This document shows positions 32,643 through 42,545 of a DNA stretch of 64,000 bases, piece after piece. A program made the position numbers and the translations under genes. The notes under the pieces are model-generated. The model did not search any database. It saw only the letters and a list, made by a program, of their open reading frames with translations, and was not told the origin of the DNA. The stretch is from Bugula neritina (lineage: Eukaryota; Bryozoa; Gymnolaemata; Cheilostomatida; Bugulidae): positions 2,550,501 to 2,614,500 of the forward strand of contig OZ037772.1 of assembly GCA_964035545.1 (NCBI GenBank), written 5' to 3'. Numbering within the stretch: the stretch's first letter is position 1; each line of letters starts with the position of its first letter.

Positions 32643-35003
32643 TTACTGTTTACTGGCACGTCTACTCTCGACTGCATCAACATAGGAAAAGACCGGACAG
32701 CGTGGTTGTGAAACGTGACTAGGGCTTTTCACTTCCAGCGGATGAATCTCGTGTGAGATTCCGCCGAGGCAAAAGTTGAGATTCTCGTGGTGATCACAAC
32801 TCCCACGGCTCTTTGCCTGCTTTCCCATGCGAGGCCTCTCTAGACTTTTGTTACTGCCGCTTATACCGCGGTCACGTACACAGTCTCTGAGACACGCTGG
32901 AAGTTGCCTAGTGTGTGGTGTTGGTCCTATGTTGGCATCTCCTTGCGGAGCCCCTCCCACGGGGGGTTTTTGCACTTCCGGACCTGTTTCTGGTTCCGGA
33001 AGTGGTGATGATGGCAGGCTTGACGTTGGGGGCGGTGGGCGCACTTTCAAGGACGGAAGTGGCCTTTCTCGCCTCGCCAAGTCTTCCTGACGTGTCATGG
33101 AGGTGTTTCCGGCCAGGTTGACAGTCTCCGCCCGCCGAGACCTTCTCGCACAATGCGTCTGCCGCCCCGCTTCACCAGGGAGACGGCTATGCTTGTTGGT
33201 CTGGCAGACTTTGCACCGTCTCACTCTGCGTCGGATATCCCGTTCCATGTTAGGCCAGTACCACCGGAGTTGTAGCTTGGTGACCACCCCTTGGACTCCT
33301 CCGTGAGTCTCCTCGTGAGTGTCTTGTATCAACTTCCGGCGGATGGCAACTGGGCAGACAACCCTCTTCCTGGCTGGCTGTCTGCTGTTGGTGGCCAAGG
33401 TCATGGTTAGCAGACCATCTGGCCCGACCCGCAGAGAGCTCCAACGTTGACAGTACAGTCGTAACTCGGCGCATCCCTGTCGCCGTTGTGTACTACTGGG
33501 TCGTCGCCCCTCCTGTTTCGCTCGGTACACGTCGGCTACCACCCCAGGAAGGCATTCCTGGAGCTTCGGCAGCTCCCTAACGTTACCAGCCCATACAGGT
33601 TTGGCGCGGAAGCTCTGGGCAGCCTCCGGGGGCGTGTCAGCCCTCTGTTGAAGTGGCTGAGCAGGGGCAGTCCTCGCCGCCCGTGGTACCTCACGGCAGC
33701 CTGCTCTATTTAGGCGGGCTCCGTGGTTTGTGTGGCCGAACGCCTCACTGTACCCATGTGGCAACCTAGCCATAGCCTGGCGCTTTCCGTTGCCTGTGCA
33801 GCCACGCGTCCCTGGAGGAGGGGAGGCGTGGGTTGGGACGGTCCTCCGCCCTCGAGACGGGCTCTGCTGAGGACCTTCCGTCGTAGCTCCCGACGACGGC
33901 CCAATGGCTTCCTCCTGGACAGGATGGAAGCGACCCAGCATGGATCTGGGTGGTAGGTCTACTGTCTCTGAGAAGGGGTTGACACACTGCACTGAGATCT
34001 CTCCTTGTCCCGTGAGCCGGCTAAAACTACGGGCAAGTTGGACTCTCGAGTGCGTACTTTCGACAACTCCCAACTTAGAGGTTTGGCCACCGTCTACCTT
34101 GCAGTGGACGGTAGCCCGGGAGTGGCCTGGTATAGTACAGCTCCGTACTACCTGCACTGCTCCCGCTAGAGGACGACCAAACTTATCGACACAAGCGAGC
34201 TCCTTGTCGCCCATGATTATCGCAGATTTACTGAAATCGATGCGACAACCGTGTCGTTGTAAGAATGGCATCCCGAGGATAGCATCCTCGTTGAGCTGCC
34301 CGACGATAAACGTCTCTTGGATGGCCTGGTTACGGACGTAACCAGTTAGCTCAATAATGCCGTAGAAGGGAATGCACGACCCGTCTGCCAAGGTGCCATG
34401 ATCCCCCTCGTACGGTGCCAACCTGTCCTTGACCTTAGCGCTGAGGGTGTCAAAGAACTGACGGCTAAGGAGGTTGGTGGTGCAGCCGGAGTCCAGGAGG
34501 AAGTTGGCAGGCTTGCCGGCTAACTTCCCTGGCAGGAAGTAGCTACTTCCGTGCGGCTGCAATTGAGTGTGCCGTGGTTGCACCTCCCTCGCTGTGGGTC
34601 GAGGGGTCCACGGTTGGCGGCGACTATTGACCAGCTGCCGAGGTTGGGGCGGTACGCCTTGCGGCGCTTGTACCGTTTCCCTCGCAGGCTCTGTGGTCAA
34701 CCGTCTGCCGGCTCCGTGTTGGTGCCGGAGTGGCGTAGAGGACCCAGGCGGCGAGTGGCTTGAGCCTACTCGCCGCGGGGGTCGCCACTTCACAGCATCT
34801 CCGCGCGGCGCCCAGCGGGGCGACAGATGCGCGGGCCTCCCTGGGTGATTCACAGACGGCCCGCAGGAGGTGGGAACATCTGCGGGCCGGGGTAGTTTAA
34901 CCCTGGTGGGAGTTGAGGGCAGTTTCTCTGGAAATGTCCTGGCCTTCCGCATTCCCAGCAGAAGTGGTGCCCCATGCCTGGTGATTGTACCTGCGGCCCG
35001 CAA
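32643..35003 (-). pseudogene. Element A pol, open frame with two large in-frame deletions
   Basis: 786 residues, open throughout. It begins in the gag overlap, then has the aspartic protease (LLDSGCTTNLLSRQ, with DSG) at about 170. It jumps directly into the linker before integrase, keeps the HHCC zinc-binding module (H...H...CKVCQTNK) and then jumps to the C-terminal tail. Reverse transcriptase, RNase H, the DDE core and the GPY/F module are absent. Compared with B pol (1,542 residues) about half is gone, yet the frame is kept. Confidence 0.8.
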
Positions 35004-35815
35004 GGCTCACGGGCAGTATCTACCTGGCTTGGGGAGGCTAATGTGGTGACCAGTTTATCTAGCATGTCAGTCATCTGTGAGATTTTTGACGCTAGTGACA
35101 TCTGGTTCACACTAGCCACCGCGGAGGGTTCCGCATTTAATTCGGTGTGAGCAGTAGAGTGCTCCGTGGTCACCTGGCGGGAGGCCACGCGGTTGCGGTG
35201 CATATGAGTCGCCAAGAGATAGGCTTCTCCCACCGCAAGTGCATCTTCGACTGTGGTGACTCCCCTCGCTTGGAGTTGATGGTGGAGCCCCAAGTCGTTG
35301 ATGGACTGCACGAAGGCATCATAGGTATACCTCTCACAGTGTACCGGAGGCAGATCGCGGAATGCAATCTGCGCTAATGGGTACACCGTGGCAGCGTGCT
35401 CTTCTAGTGACGTGTGAGGATCACGCCGCATCCTCTGTAGACGGGCCCGCGCATCTATGGGAGAGATGCCAAAACGGGCCCGCAGGGAAGCAAAGATTCC
35501 GTCTATGTCAGGTCCAGCTCCGTACGGCTTAGCTTTGCCCGTCAACGCCATCCTGAGCTTTAGCAACGCCACCCTTGGCGGCCATTCTGTAATCTCCATC
35601 ACATCCTGGAATTTTTGGATGAACTGCTCCACTGCTTCTTCGCCAGTGAAGTTGGGCGCCTTCAGCCGGTATCTATCTTCACCATGCTCTCTAAGAATTC
35701 TCACTTCTTCATCTAACACCACTGGTTCCACAGGTATATCAACATTATCTCTCTCACCTTCATTCAGTGGAATGGGTAGCTCCGTGCCGTCTTCTGCCAT
35801 GACTGCTATACGCAA
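34850..35815 (-). CDS. Element A gag
   Basis: 321 residues. The capsid-like region (VEQFIQKFQDVMEITEWPP ... FRDLPPVH) aligns with B and D gag. One CCHC zinc knuckle CWECGRPGHFQRNC lies near residue 290. It ends in the -1 overlap with pol. It makes the particle shell and packages RNA; this copy is intact, so A could be mobilised by an active relative. Confidence 0.85.
   Translation of the reverse strand: MRIAVMAEDGTELPIPLNEGERDNVDIPVEPVVLDEEVRILREHGEDRYRLKAPNFTGEEAVEQFIQKFQDVMEITEWPPRVALLKLRMALTGKAKPYGAGPDIDGIFASLRARFGISPIDARARLQRMRRDPHTSLEEHAATVYPLAQIAFRDLPPVHCERYTYDAFVQSINDLGLHHQLQARGVTTVEDALAVGEAYLLATHMHRNRVASRQVTTEHSTAHTELNAEPSAVASVNQMSLASKISQMTDMLDKLVTTLASPSQVDTAREPCGPQVQSPGMGHHFCWECGRPGHFQRNCPQLPPGLNYPGPQMFPPPAGRL
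34857..34901 (-). promoter_or_regulatory. -1 frameshift signal, element A
   Basis: On the minus strand: heptamer GTTAAAC (34,895-34,901; gag frame G TTA AAC), 5-nt spacer, arms CGGCCCGCAG (34,880-34,889) and CTGCGGGCCG (34,857-34,866), a perfect 10-bp stem with a 13-nt loop. Pol lies in the -1 frame of gag. Confidence 0.8.
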
Positions 35816-35835
35816 GATCCCACCGCTGCCACCAC

Positions 35836-36187
35836 TGTAGTAATTTGTGCAATTACTGAGCGTGAGTTATTTACTTGCGTATAGTTAGCTGGTTATTCTG
35901 TTATCAATTACTAAGGTAGCTGTCGAGTAATTATATTTATTATCCACAATAACGCATAAACCAAACATCACATCAAATTATCCTATACAAGAGTCAACTA
36001 CTAACACATGTTACTACTACAAGCCTCCGCTTACAACAACGTGATATAATCTTAAAAACCCGGGAAGTGTCACGTGACTCGGAAGCATACCTTCCGGAGC
36101 TGCTAATTGGTTGCTACATAAGAGTCTAAGTATTCCAGGAATAGGGAGAGGGCGATTCCTGTATTTGTACTTGCACTACTCACTACA
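35836..36187 (-). repeat. Element A 5' LTR
   Basis: 352 bp; followed on the minus strand by G and the primer-binding site TGGTGGCAGCGG. Confidence 0.9.
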
Positions 36188-36197
36188 CCATTACTAG

Positions 36198-36221
36198 TGT
36201 TAGATTACCACAATGTAATAG
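36198..36221 (-). repeat. Element C 3' LTR, first part
   Basis: TGTTAGATTACCACAATG and 6 more bases, identical to the start of 47,194-47,406; ends in ATAG, which is repeated after B at 43,725-43,728. Confidence 0.9.
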
Positions 36222-36527
36222 TGTTATAATTTTCAGATTTAGGGTTGATATGCTATCCAGAGAGTCTATTTATCTCGTATAGAACTGCACCAGGCTAAGT
36301 CGAGTGAACGAGTATATTTTATACACAACTATACATTATAAAAACACGATACATTATTTCTAACAAGTTACACATCTAATCTATTTCACACTCTAGCTTC
36401 GACTGGGTTAGCAGCGGGAAACTACAATTGCTGCTAACTATCAACTACGCTAATTGGCTATCCACTGTTCCGGGTCAATTACGCGACCCTACATGTTGTG
36501 CTGCTGGTAGTTCCACGAACCACCACA
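36222..36527 (-). repeat. Element B 3' LTR
   Basis: 306 bp, TG...CA ends, same sequence as 43,419-43,724 by eye. Confidence 0.95.
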
Positions 36528-36815
36528 CCGCCCCCACCAGCAGAAAGCCATCTTTCTGATATATATATAAAAAACACATTCAATAGTAATTGCATACATC
36601 AGTGGACAAAAATAATACATAATATACAGGAAGAGACATAATAATAGACAGAGTCGTTATAACGATCCGTTGCATACAATTGGCCAGCTGTAGATAGACG
36701 AGGAATACTAGCTAGCTGTGGTATTAGACAAGGAATAACCTGTCTAGCAGTTAAGCATTTGCACAATTTTGGTTCCTCACCAAATGTGGAGTTGTGGAGT
36801 ATTCTGGGTAGCATA

Positions 36816-37892
36816 CTAGAGTCCTTGTTGGGCACGCTGGTGCTTGGCTTGGCATGTATGCAGTTTCCGTTTCATACGGCATACGGATCCCTTCAGCTGG
36901 AAGAGTCCTGTGGTAGTGTTAAGTAGATCCGGTGCCAGCTGGGTGAACTCTTCTTGTAATCGTAGGAGGCGTTCTTCTACTGTAGCTAGTCGTACTGGGT
37001 CTGGGGACGGTGTCCGTCTGCGGCGTAAGGGTGGACTGGGGGACCTGGTCCGTCTCTTCGCCGGGGTAGGGGAGATCTCTCCTTCTTCTGGATATGTAGT
37101 TTCCTCGGGGGTGTATGTAACTGGAGGGCGGTCAGACACCAGCGGGGATTGTTGGCGGGCGTTGTCTAACACACGTTGGAACCCCGAGGATAGAACGGCT
37201 AATAGCATGGCCTTCTTTACCAGAGGTCGTATATACGTGAGGAACTCCGGGTACAGCTTAGCGTCGACCACATAGTTTTCTCCAGGGAAACAGCCCGCCG
37301 CTCTGTGTCTGGTGACGGGGTAGGGATACACATCATTGTACCCGCAGGGGCAGAAGGTCAGTAGGAGATGAGCATTGACGTGTAGTTTAAGGGAGCGGTG
37401 AGAGGCGCAATCTTCACCACAGATCTGGCATCTCGTCCGTCCTCTGGACCCCCAGGCTGTTTCTATTTCTTCTTCGGTTTGTGGAGACACCCACCGCCAA
37501 CGGCGGCGTAGTGGCTCAGGCCGGTCACCACTAGCATAGTCCTCCGGATACGGAGCGGGAAGTGTTCTATCCCGTACCCTGGTTGTAGCGGGTCGAGTGT
37601 AATCTGAAAAAGTTTCAACAGTGTTAGTATAGTACACTGCTGTGTTGTCAGCTTGAACAGCTTGGCAACTCCTAATTCAGTTACCTCGTAGAGATTAATG
37701 ATAGTGAATAGTCAGATAGAACCGTATTGCAATGAGATTATAAAAATCTCTAAGTCAAACTGAGTTCTTACTACGGTATTTCACTAACCTATCTCCAGCT
37801 CGATTGACTCAGTGAGTCAGAGCTGAGCGATGCAATCTAGTTTCGTATTAAGATATAGTTAACTCACCCCACGATCTGTTGTCGTAAGACAT
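36816..37892 (-). CDS. Element B ORF3: spliced zinc-finger protein
   Basis: Exon 1 37,868-37,892: ATG plus 22 nt, donor TGGG|GTGAGT. Intron 37,604-37,867 (264 nt) with acceptor GAAACTTTTTCAG. Exon 2 37,603-36,816. Exon 1 adds eight codons and one base; the joined codon is Asp and the frame continues DYTRPATTRVRD. Exon 2 carries a C2H2-like finger, CQICGEDCASHRSLKLHVNAH, then CPCGYNDVYPYPVTRH, a basic Arg/Ser/Pro stretch (RRTRSPSPPLRRRR) and a C-terminal helix (ATVEERLLRLQEEFTQLAP). No signal peptide or membrane segment, so it is not an envelope. Likely nucleic-acid binding. Unspliced, the exon 2 frame also has its own upstream ATG inside the intron. Confidence 0.75.
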
Positions 37893-37916
37893 ACTGAATA
37901 TGTGAAATGGTTTGAA

Positions 37917-40900
37917 CTACTGCTTAGAAACACGTCTACTCTTGACTGCATCAGCGTATGAAAAGATCGAGCAACGTGGTTGGGGTGCGTGATTAAGACT
38001 TTGTGCACCCAGCGGATGAATTTTGTTTCTATTTCTGCCGATACAAAAGTTGATATTTCCGTGGTGTTGACAACTCCCACATTTGCTCGATTCTTTTCTC
38101 GTACGGTTTTCCCCTAGACTTTCATGTGTGCCGCTTTTAACGCAGTCACATACGAAGTCTTTCAAGTATGCGGGGGGTTGCCTCGTACGCTGTCCCCTTT
38201 CTAGGGGGGGTGACACGCTTGCCGGTTCGTTAGTAGGGGCCTCTAATGGCGTCTCTACTTCACCGTCCCCGGTCACCTCTTCTTGTTCTCCGGATGGAGC
38301 CCCTCCCTCCGTGGGGGTTTGCACTTCCGGAACCGGCTCGGTTTCTGGAAGTGATGGAATTAGACTTGGCGGTGGCGGACACGCTTCTGTTGACAAAAGC
38401 TGCCGCTCCTCTCTCACCAAGTTTTCTTCCCGCGGTATGACCACTTCGTATTCAGGTCCATGCCGCCGTCGCCCGCGCGTTGTTGTCTGCCTCCTGGGCT
38501 CTAACAACGGGGGGGCTTCTCCCACTCCGCCGGGGCTAGCCCAATACGGTTTCAAGCGAGACTCATTCTGGATAGACACCTGTCCTGAGCGCTCAATCTT
38601 GTACGTATGATTGGGCATAGCCTCGACGACCACGTAGGGGCCTACGAACTTAGGCTTCAGCTTATCAGCCTGTCCGCGGCGCCTACGGTAATTGACCATC
38701 CACACCTTATCTCCCCTTTGATAGAGGGGTGGTTCATCGGAATCTTCGTGCCGCACCTTCCACTGCTGTTGACGCAGTATCTCGTGTGCGGCCTTCATCC
38801 GTTCCACTAGTTCACTGGCATACTCATGGACTGAGTTATCCTGCTCTGGAACGTGATAGGTGAGATGGTCAGGGACACGAGTCTCCCTCCCGAGCATCAA
38901 GAGGTTTGGGGTCTCACCAGTACTGGTGTGTGGGGTGCTACGGTATGCACGCATGACTTGCGGCAACACCGTATCCCATTCCTCTTGACCTCGTCCAAGG
39001 AGGAGACTCCGGAGTGCATCACCTAGCATCCGGTTGTTGCGCTCCACCACCCCGTTACCTTGAGGGTGGTAGGGGGTGGTCCTGCTCTGATTTACTCCCC
39101 AGAGGTGGCAAAGGTCGCTCATCAGTTGAGACTGGAATTGAGCGCCTTGATCAGAGTGTATCTGTTCGGGGAGCCCAAAATAACAGAATACATGTTGGTC
39201 TAGTGCCCTGGCCACTGTTGGGGCTGATGCATCTGGGATAGCCAGAGCATCCGCCCACCTAGTAAAGTGGTCGGTTAGTACTAGGATCCAATTATTGCCT
39301 CTGGGGGTCAGGGGCATGGGTCCGACCAGGTCTACAGCGACTACTTGCCAGGGCCTGCCAGCATATAGCCTCCGCCGTCCTGCTTCACCAGGGGGGCGGC
39401 TATGCTTACTGGCCTGGCAGATCTCACACTGTTTGACTCTGAGCCGGACGTCACGCTCCATCTGCGGCCAATACCACCGGAGTCGTAATTTGGACATCAC
39501 TCGCTTGACCCCTGCGTGGGCCTGCTTGTGAGTATCCCAAATCAACTCACGGCGGATGGCTGTGGGGCAGACTACCCTCTTCCTTTCCGGGTGTCTGCCG
39601 CTGGCAGCTAGAGAGATGGTCAGTAACCCATCCTGCCCGATCCGCAGCGAGTCCCAACGCTGACAGTATAGCCGGAACTCGGCGCATCCCTGTCTTATGC
39701 GTTCCTCGCTGGGTCGTCGCCCTTCCCGTTTGGCCCGGTATATGTCTGCCACGACTCCAGGCAGCTCTTCTTGGAGCTTCTTCAGCTCTCGAACATTACT
39801 GGCCAGTACAGGGTTGGCGCGGAGGTTTTGCACATCCTCCGGGGACTCATCAACTCTTTGCCTGAGTTGACCTTGGTCCCAGTCAAACGGTGCTCCGTGA
39901 TGAGCCAGCGCTTCCAACTCGCATCGTGGGGGACCTCCATCCCTCCTCTCGATGTTGAGACACTGTTTGCAACCTCCGTCAGGTCGGCGACTCAACCCAA
40001 CCGCATTGCTGTGTCTCTTGCCCGGTCGATGTTCGATCCGGTATGAGAATTCAGCTAGGATTTCGAGCCACCGGGCGACCTGACTAGAGGGCTCTGCTCT
40101 CCTGCACAACCAGATCAGCGAGGCATGATCCGTACGCAGCCGGAACTTCCTGCCATATAGGTATGGTCTGAAGTGCTTCACTGACTTGATTACTGCCAGC
40201 AGCTCCTTGCGGGTAGTGCAGTAATTTCGTTCAGCGGGAGAGAGAGACTTGCTGTAGTAGGCTACTACTACCTCTCGGCCTTCCTGCACTTGTGACAACA
40301 CAGCGCCAACATTCTGGTCACTGGCGTCCGTGTCTAGGATGTACTCCAGAGTGGGGTCTGGGTAGGCCAAGATGGGCGCCGTTAGTAGGCAGCCCTTGAG
40401 GCGGTCGAATGCTTCTTGTTCGACTGGAGTCCACTGCCACGTCACTCCCTTTGCGGTAAGCCGGTTTAACGGCTGGGCTATGCCCGCAAAGTCTGGTATG
40501 TATTGCCTGTAATACCCTACCAGCCCCAAGAAAGCCCGGAGTTCGGTCAAGTCTTGGGGGGTGACCCAGTCTTCTACTGCCCGTACCTTTTCGGGATCCG
40601 TCGCCACGCCGTTTCGACCGACAACGTGCCCCAGGTACTTGACCTCCGGCTGCAACAGAGCGCACTTGGAAGGTTTGAGCTTAAGACCGGCACCTCGGAG
40701 TCTCTCGAAAACCTCCTGCAGACGACTGACATGTGTCTCGAAGTCTGGAGAGATTACGATGACATCATCGAGGTAGACCAGCAGTGTCTTCCAATGGAGT
40801 CCGCTAAGGACTTGTTCCATCAGCCTCTGGAAGGTGGCTGGGGCGGAGGTTAACCCGAAGGGCAGCACCTTCCACTTCCACAAACCGTCCCGTGTGATAA

Positions 40901-42545
40901 ACGCCGCTTTCTCTTGGGCGTCGGGACTCAGAGGAACCTGCCAATAGCCGCTTAGCAAGTCTAACGTACTGAAGTACTTGCTGCCGGCTAGGGCGTCCAA
41001 TGACTCGTCAATACGAGGTAGAGGGTAGGCGTCCTGTATGGTTACGCTATTGAGTTTGCGGTAGTCTACACAGAACCGCCAACTGCCGTCTTTCTTCCGG
41101 ACCAGTACGACTGGCGAGCTCCACGCACTATGGGCGGGCTCTATCAGTCCCCGGTCCAGAAGATCCCGTACTTGTCGGCTAACCTCCTTCTCTTTCTCCG
41201 GCCCCAGCCTGCGTGTGGGCTGCCGGACAGGGACTGTCCCTGCAGTCAGCGGTATTTCGTGTCTGACAATTCCAGTCAGTCCCACGTCATGCTCTCCGCT
41301 GCTGAACACATCACCGTAATCGCGTAGTAACTTAGCCATAGCTTGGCGTTCTCTGTTACTCGCGCAGCCGCCACTGGCTGTTTCGTATAACTCCCGGAGA
41401 TGTGTTGGGACTGCCCCTCGTCCCTGAATAGGGTGTCGAGGGAGTGCCTCTGTCGCATCACCCAGTGACGGGCCTACGTCTCCCTCCTGAACAGAGTGAA
41501 AACGGCCCAGCATCGACCCAGCTGGGAGCTTGATAGGCTCGGTAAAGGGGTTGACGCACTGCACTAAGATCTCCCCTTGCTCAGTCAGCTGATTCAGACT
41601 GCTGGCAAGTTGGATCTTTTCGTGCGCGCCTTCAACCACCCCGAGTCCAGAGATCCGGCTACTATTCACCCTGCAGTGAATGGTAGCTCGGGAGCGGCCT
41701 GGTATGGTACGGTTGCGTACCACTTGCACACCTCCCACTAAAGGGCAGCCGAACTTGTCGACGCAGGCGAGTTCCCGCCTGGACATCATCATTGCAGATC
41801 TGCTAAAATCTATGTGACATCCGTGCCGTTTAAGGAACGGCATCCCGAGGATAGCATCCTCCTTGAGCTGACTGACGATGAACGTCTCTTGGATCGTTTG
41901 ATCGCGGACTCGTCCCGTCAGCTCAATTATACCATAGAAGGGAAGGCACGACCCGTCAGCTAGGGTGCCGTATTCCCCTTCGTATGCTTCCATCTCGCCC
42001 CTGACCCTAGCACTGAGGGTGTCGAAGAGTTGGCGGCTTAAGAGGTTTGTGGTACAGCCCGAATCAATGAGAAAAGTAACAGCTTTGCCTTCCAGTTTAC
42101 CGGGCAAGAAATAGCTGTTCCAATGGGGCTGCACCTGAACTCTCCCTTCAGGCCTTACTCTCGCAGGGAGTACCTCCCTCGCTTTGGGTCGCGAAGGAGG
42201 TCTCTTGGGGCGGTGATAGGTAGGCCTCGGGGGTGCCGAGACTAGATTCTCAGCTACCTTTGTGTGCTCCCATCCAGATTCTTGGACTTGTAGCCCTGTG
42301 AATCTGTTGTGAAGGGGCATAGAAAAGGCAGCCGCGGGGCGAAGCCCCTTGCTGGTCCGTCGTGGCTGTTGCCACTGTTGGTTGCCAGTACGCGGTACCC
42401 GTCTGGGTGACCTGCGTTTCTTCTTCCCTAGAGGTTTCGTCGGCCCGCGGAAGGTGGGAACATCTGCGGGCCGCGGTAGTTTAACCCCTGATTTAGGAAG
42501 GGACAATATCGGCGGAAATGTCCTTGATTTCCGCACTCCCAGCAA
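37917..42545 (-). CDS. Element B pol polyprotein
   Basis: 1,542 residues in the -1 frame after gag. Aspartic protease with DSG at about 160 (LIDSGCTTNLLS); reverse transcriptase with LPFGLTSAPATF and catalytic YLDD near 590; RNase H (DTDASDQN near 738, then TDHASL); integrase HHCC module at about 1,003-1,045 (H...H...CEICQASK); DDE core with D near 1,090, DQGAQF near 1,132 and the Glu in VVERNNRM near 1,167; GPY/F module (KFVGPYVVVE near 1,297); acidic and proline-rich tail. All catalytic residues are present. The pol stop lies 24 bp before the ORF3 ATG. Confidence 0.95.
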   Translation of the reverse strand: MLGVRKSRTFPPILSLPKSGVKLPRPADVPTFRGPTKPLGKKKRRSPRRVPRTGNQQWQQPRRTSKGLRPAAAFSMPLHNRFTGLQVQESGWEHTKVAENLVSAPPRPTYHRPKRPPSRPKAREVLPARVRPEGRVQVQPHWNSYFLPGKLEGKAVTFLIDSGCTTNLLSRQLFDTLSARVRGEMEAYEGEYGTLADGSCLPFYGIIELTGRVRDQTIQETFIVSQLKEDAILGMPFLKRHGCHIDFSRSAMMMSRRELACVDKFGCPLVGGVQVVRNRTIPGRSRATIHCRVNSSRISGLGVVEGAHEKIQLASSLNQLTEQGEILVQCVNPFTEPIKLPAGSMLGRFHSVQEGDVGPSLGDATEALPRHPIQGRGAVPTHLRELYETASGGCASNRERQAMAKLLRDYGDVFSSGEHDVGLTGIVRHEIPLTAGTVPVRQPTRRLGPEKEKEVSRQVRDLLDRGLIEPAHSAWSSPVVLVRKKDGSWRFCVDYRKLNSVTIQDAYPLPRIDESLDALAGSKYFSTLDLLSGYWQVPLSPDAQEKAAFITRDGLWKWKVLPFGLTSAPATFQRLMEQVLSGLHWKTLLVYLDDVIVISPDFETHVSRLQEVFERLRGAGLKLKPSKCALLQPEVKYLGHVVGRNGVATDPEKVRAVEDWVTPQDLTELRAFLGLVGYYRQYIPDFAGIAQPLNRLTAKGVTWQWTPVEQEAFDRLKGCLLTAPILAYPDPTLEYILDTDASDQNVGAVLSQVQEGREVVVAYYSKSLSPAERNYCTTRKELLAVIKSVKHFRPYLYGRKFRLRTDHASLIWLCRRAEPSSQVARWLEILAEFSYRIEHRPGKRHSNAVGLSRRPDGGCKQCLNIERRDGGPPRCELEALAHHGAPFDWDQGQLRQRVDESPEDVQNLRANPVLASNVRELKKLQEELPGVVADIYRAKREGRRPSEERIRQGCAEFRLYCQRWDSLRIGQDGLLTISLAASGRHPERKRVVCPTAIRRELIWDTHKQAHAGVKRVMSKLRLRWYWPQMERDVRLRVKQCEICQASKHSRPPGEAGRRRLYAGRPWQVVAVDLVGPMPLTPRGNNWILVLTDHFTRWADALAIPDASAPTVARALDQHVFCYFGLPEQIHSDQGAQFQSQLMSDLCHLWGVNQSRTTPYHPQGNGVVERNNRMLGDALRSLLLGRGQEEWDTVLPQVMRAYRSTPHTSTGETPNLLMLGRETRVPDHLTYHVPEQDNSVHEYASELVERMKAAHEILRQQQWKVRHEDSDEPPLYQRGDKVWMVNYRRRRGQADKLKPKFVGPYVVVEAMPNHTYKIERSGQVSIQNESRLKPYWASPGGVGEAPPLLEPRRQTTTRGRRRHGPEYEVVIPREENLVREERQLLSTEACPPPPSLIPSLPETEPVPEVQTPTEGGAPSGEQEEVTGDGEVETPLEAPTNEPASVSPPLERGQRTRQPPAYLKDFVCDCVKSGTHESLGENRTRKESSKCGSCQHHGNINFCIGRNRNKIHPLGAQSLNHAPQPRCSIFSYADAVKSRRVSKQ

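Larger units (their letters stand above)
30930..36187 (-). mobile_element. Ty3/Gypsy element A, internally deleted
   Basis: Minus strand. 352-bp LTRs (30,930-31,281 and 35,836-36,187) differ at about two positions. Primer-binding site TGGTGGCAGCGGTGGGAT begins 1 nt inside the 5' LTR; a G-rich polypurine tract (GGGGGGGACGG) abuts the 3' LTR. Gag is intact. Pol has lost reverse transcriptase, RNase H and the integrase core. ORF3 is broken. It sits in the 26-bp minisatellite; no clean target duplication is seen. Confidence 0.9.

Noticed and set aside
31508-35840. Plus-strand frames of 60-145 codons across elements A and B
   Set aside because: Antisense shadows of GC-rich gag-pol; no independent motifs.
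36816-37637. ORF3 of element B as an envelope glycoprotein
   Set aside because: No signal peptide, no membrane helix, no N-glycosylation-rich ectodomain; zinc-binding motifs and basic stretch instead.
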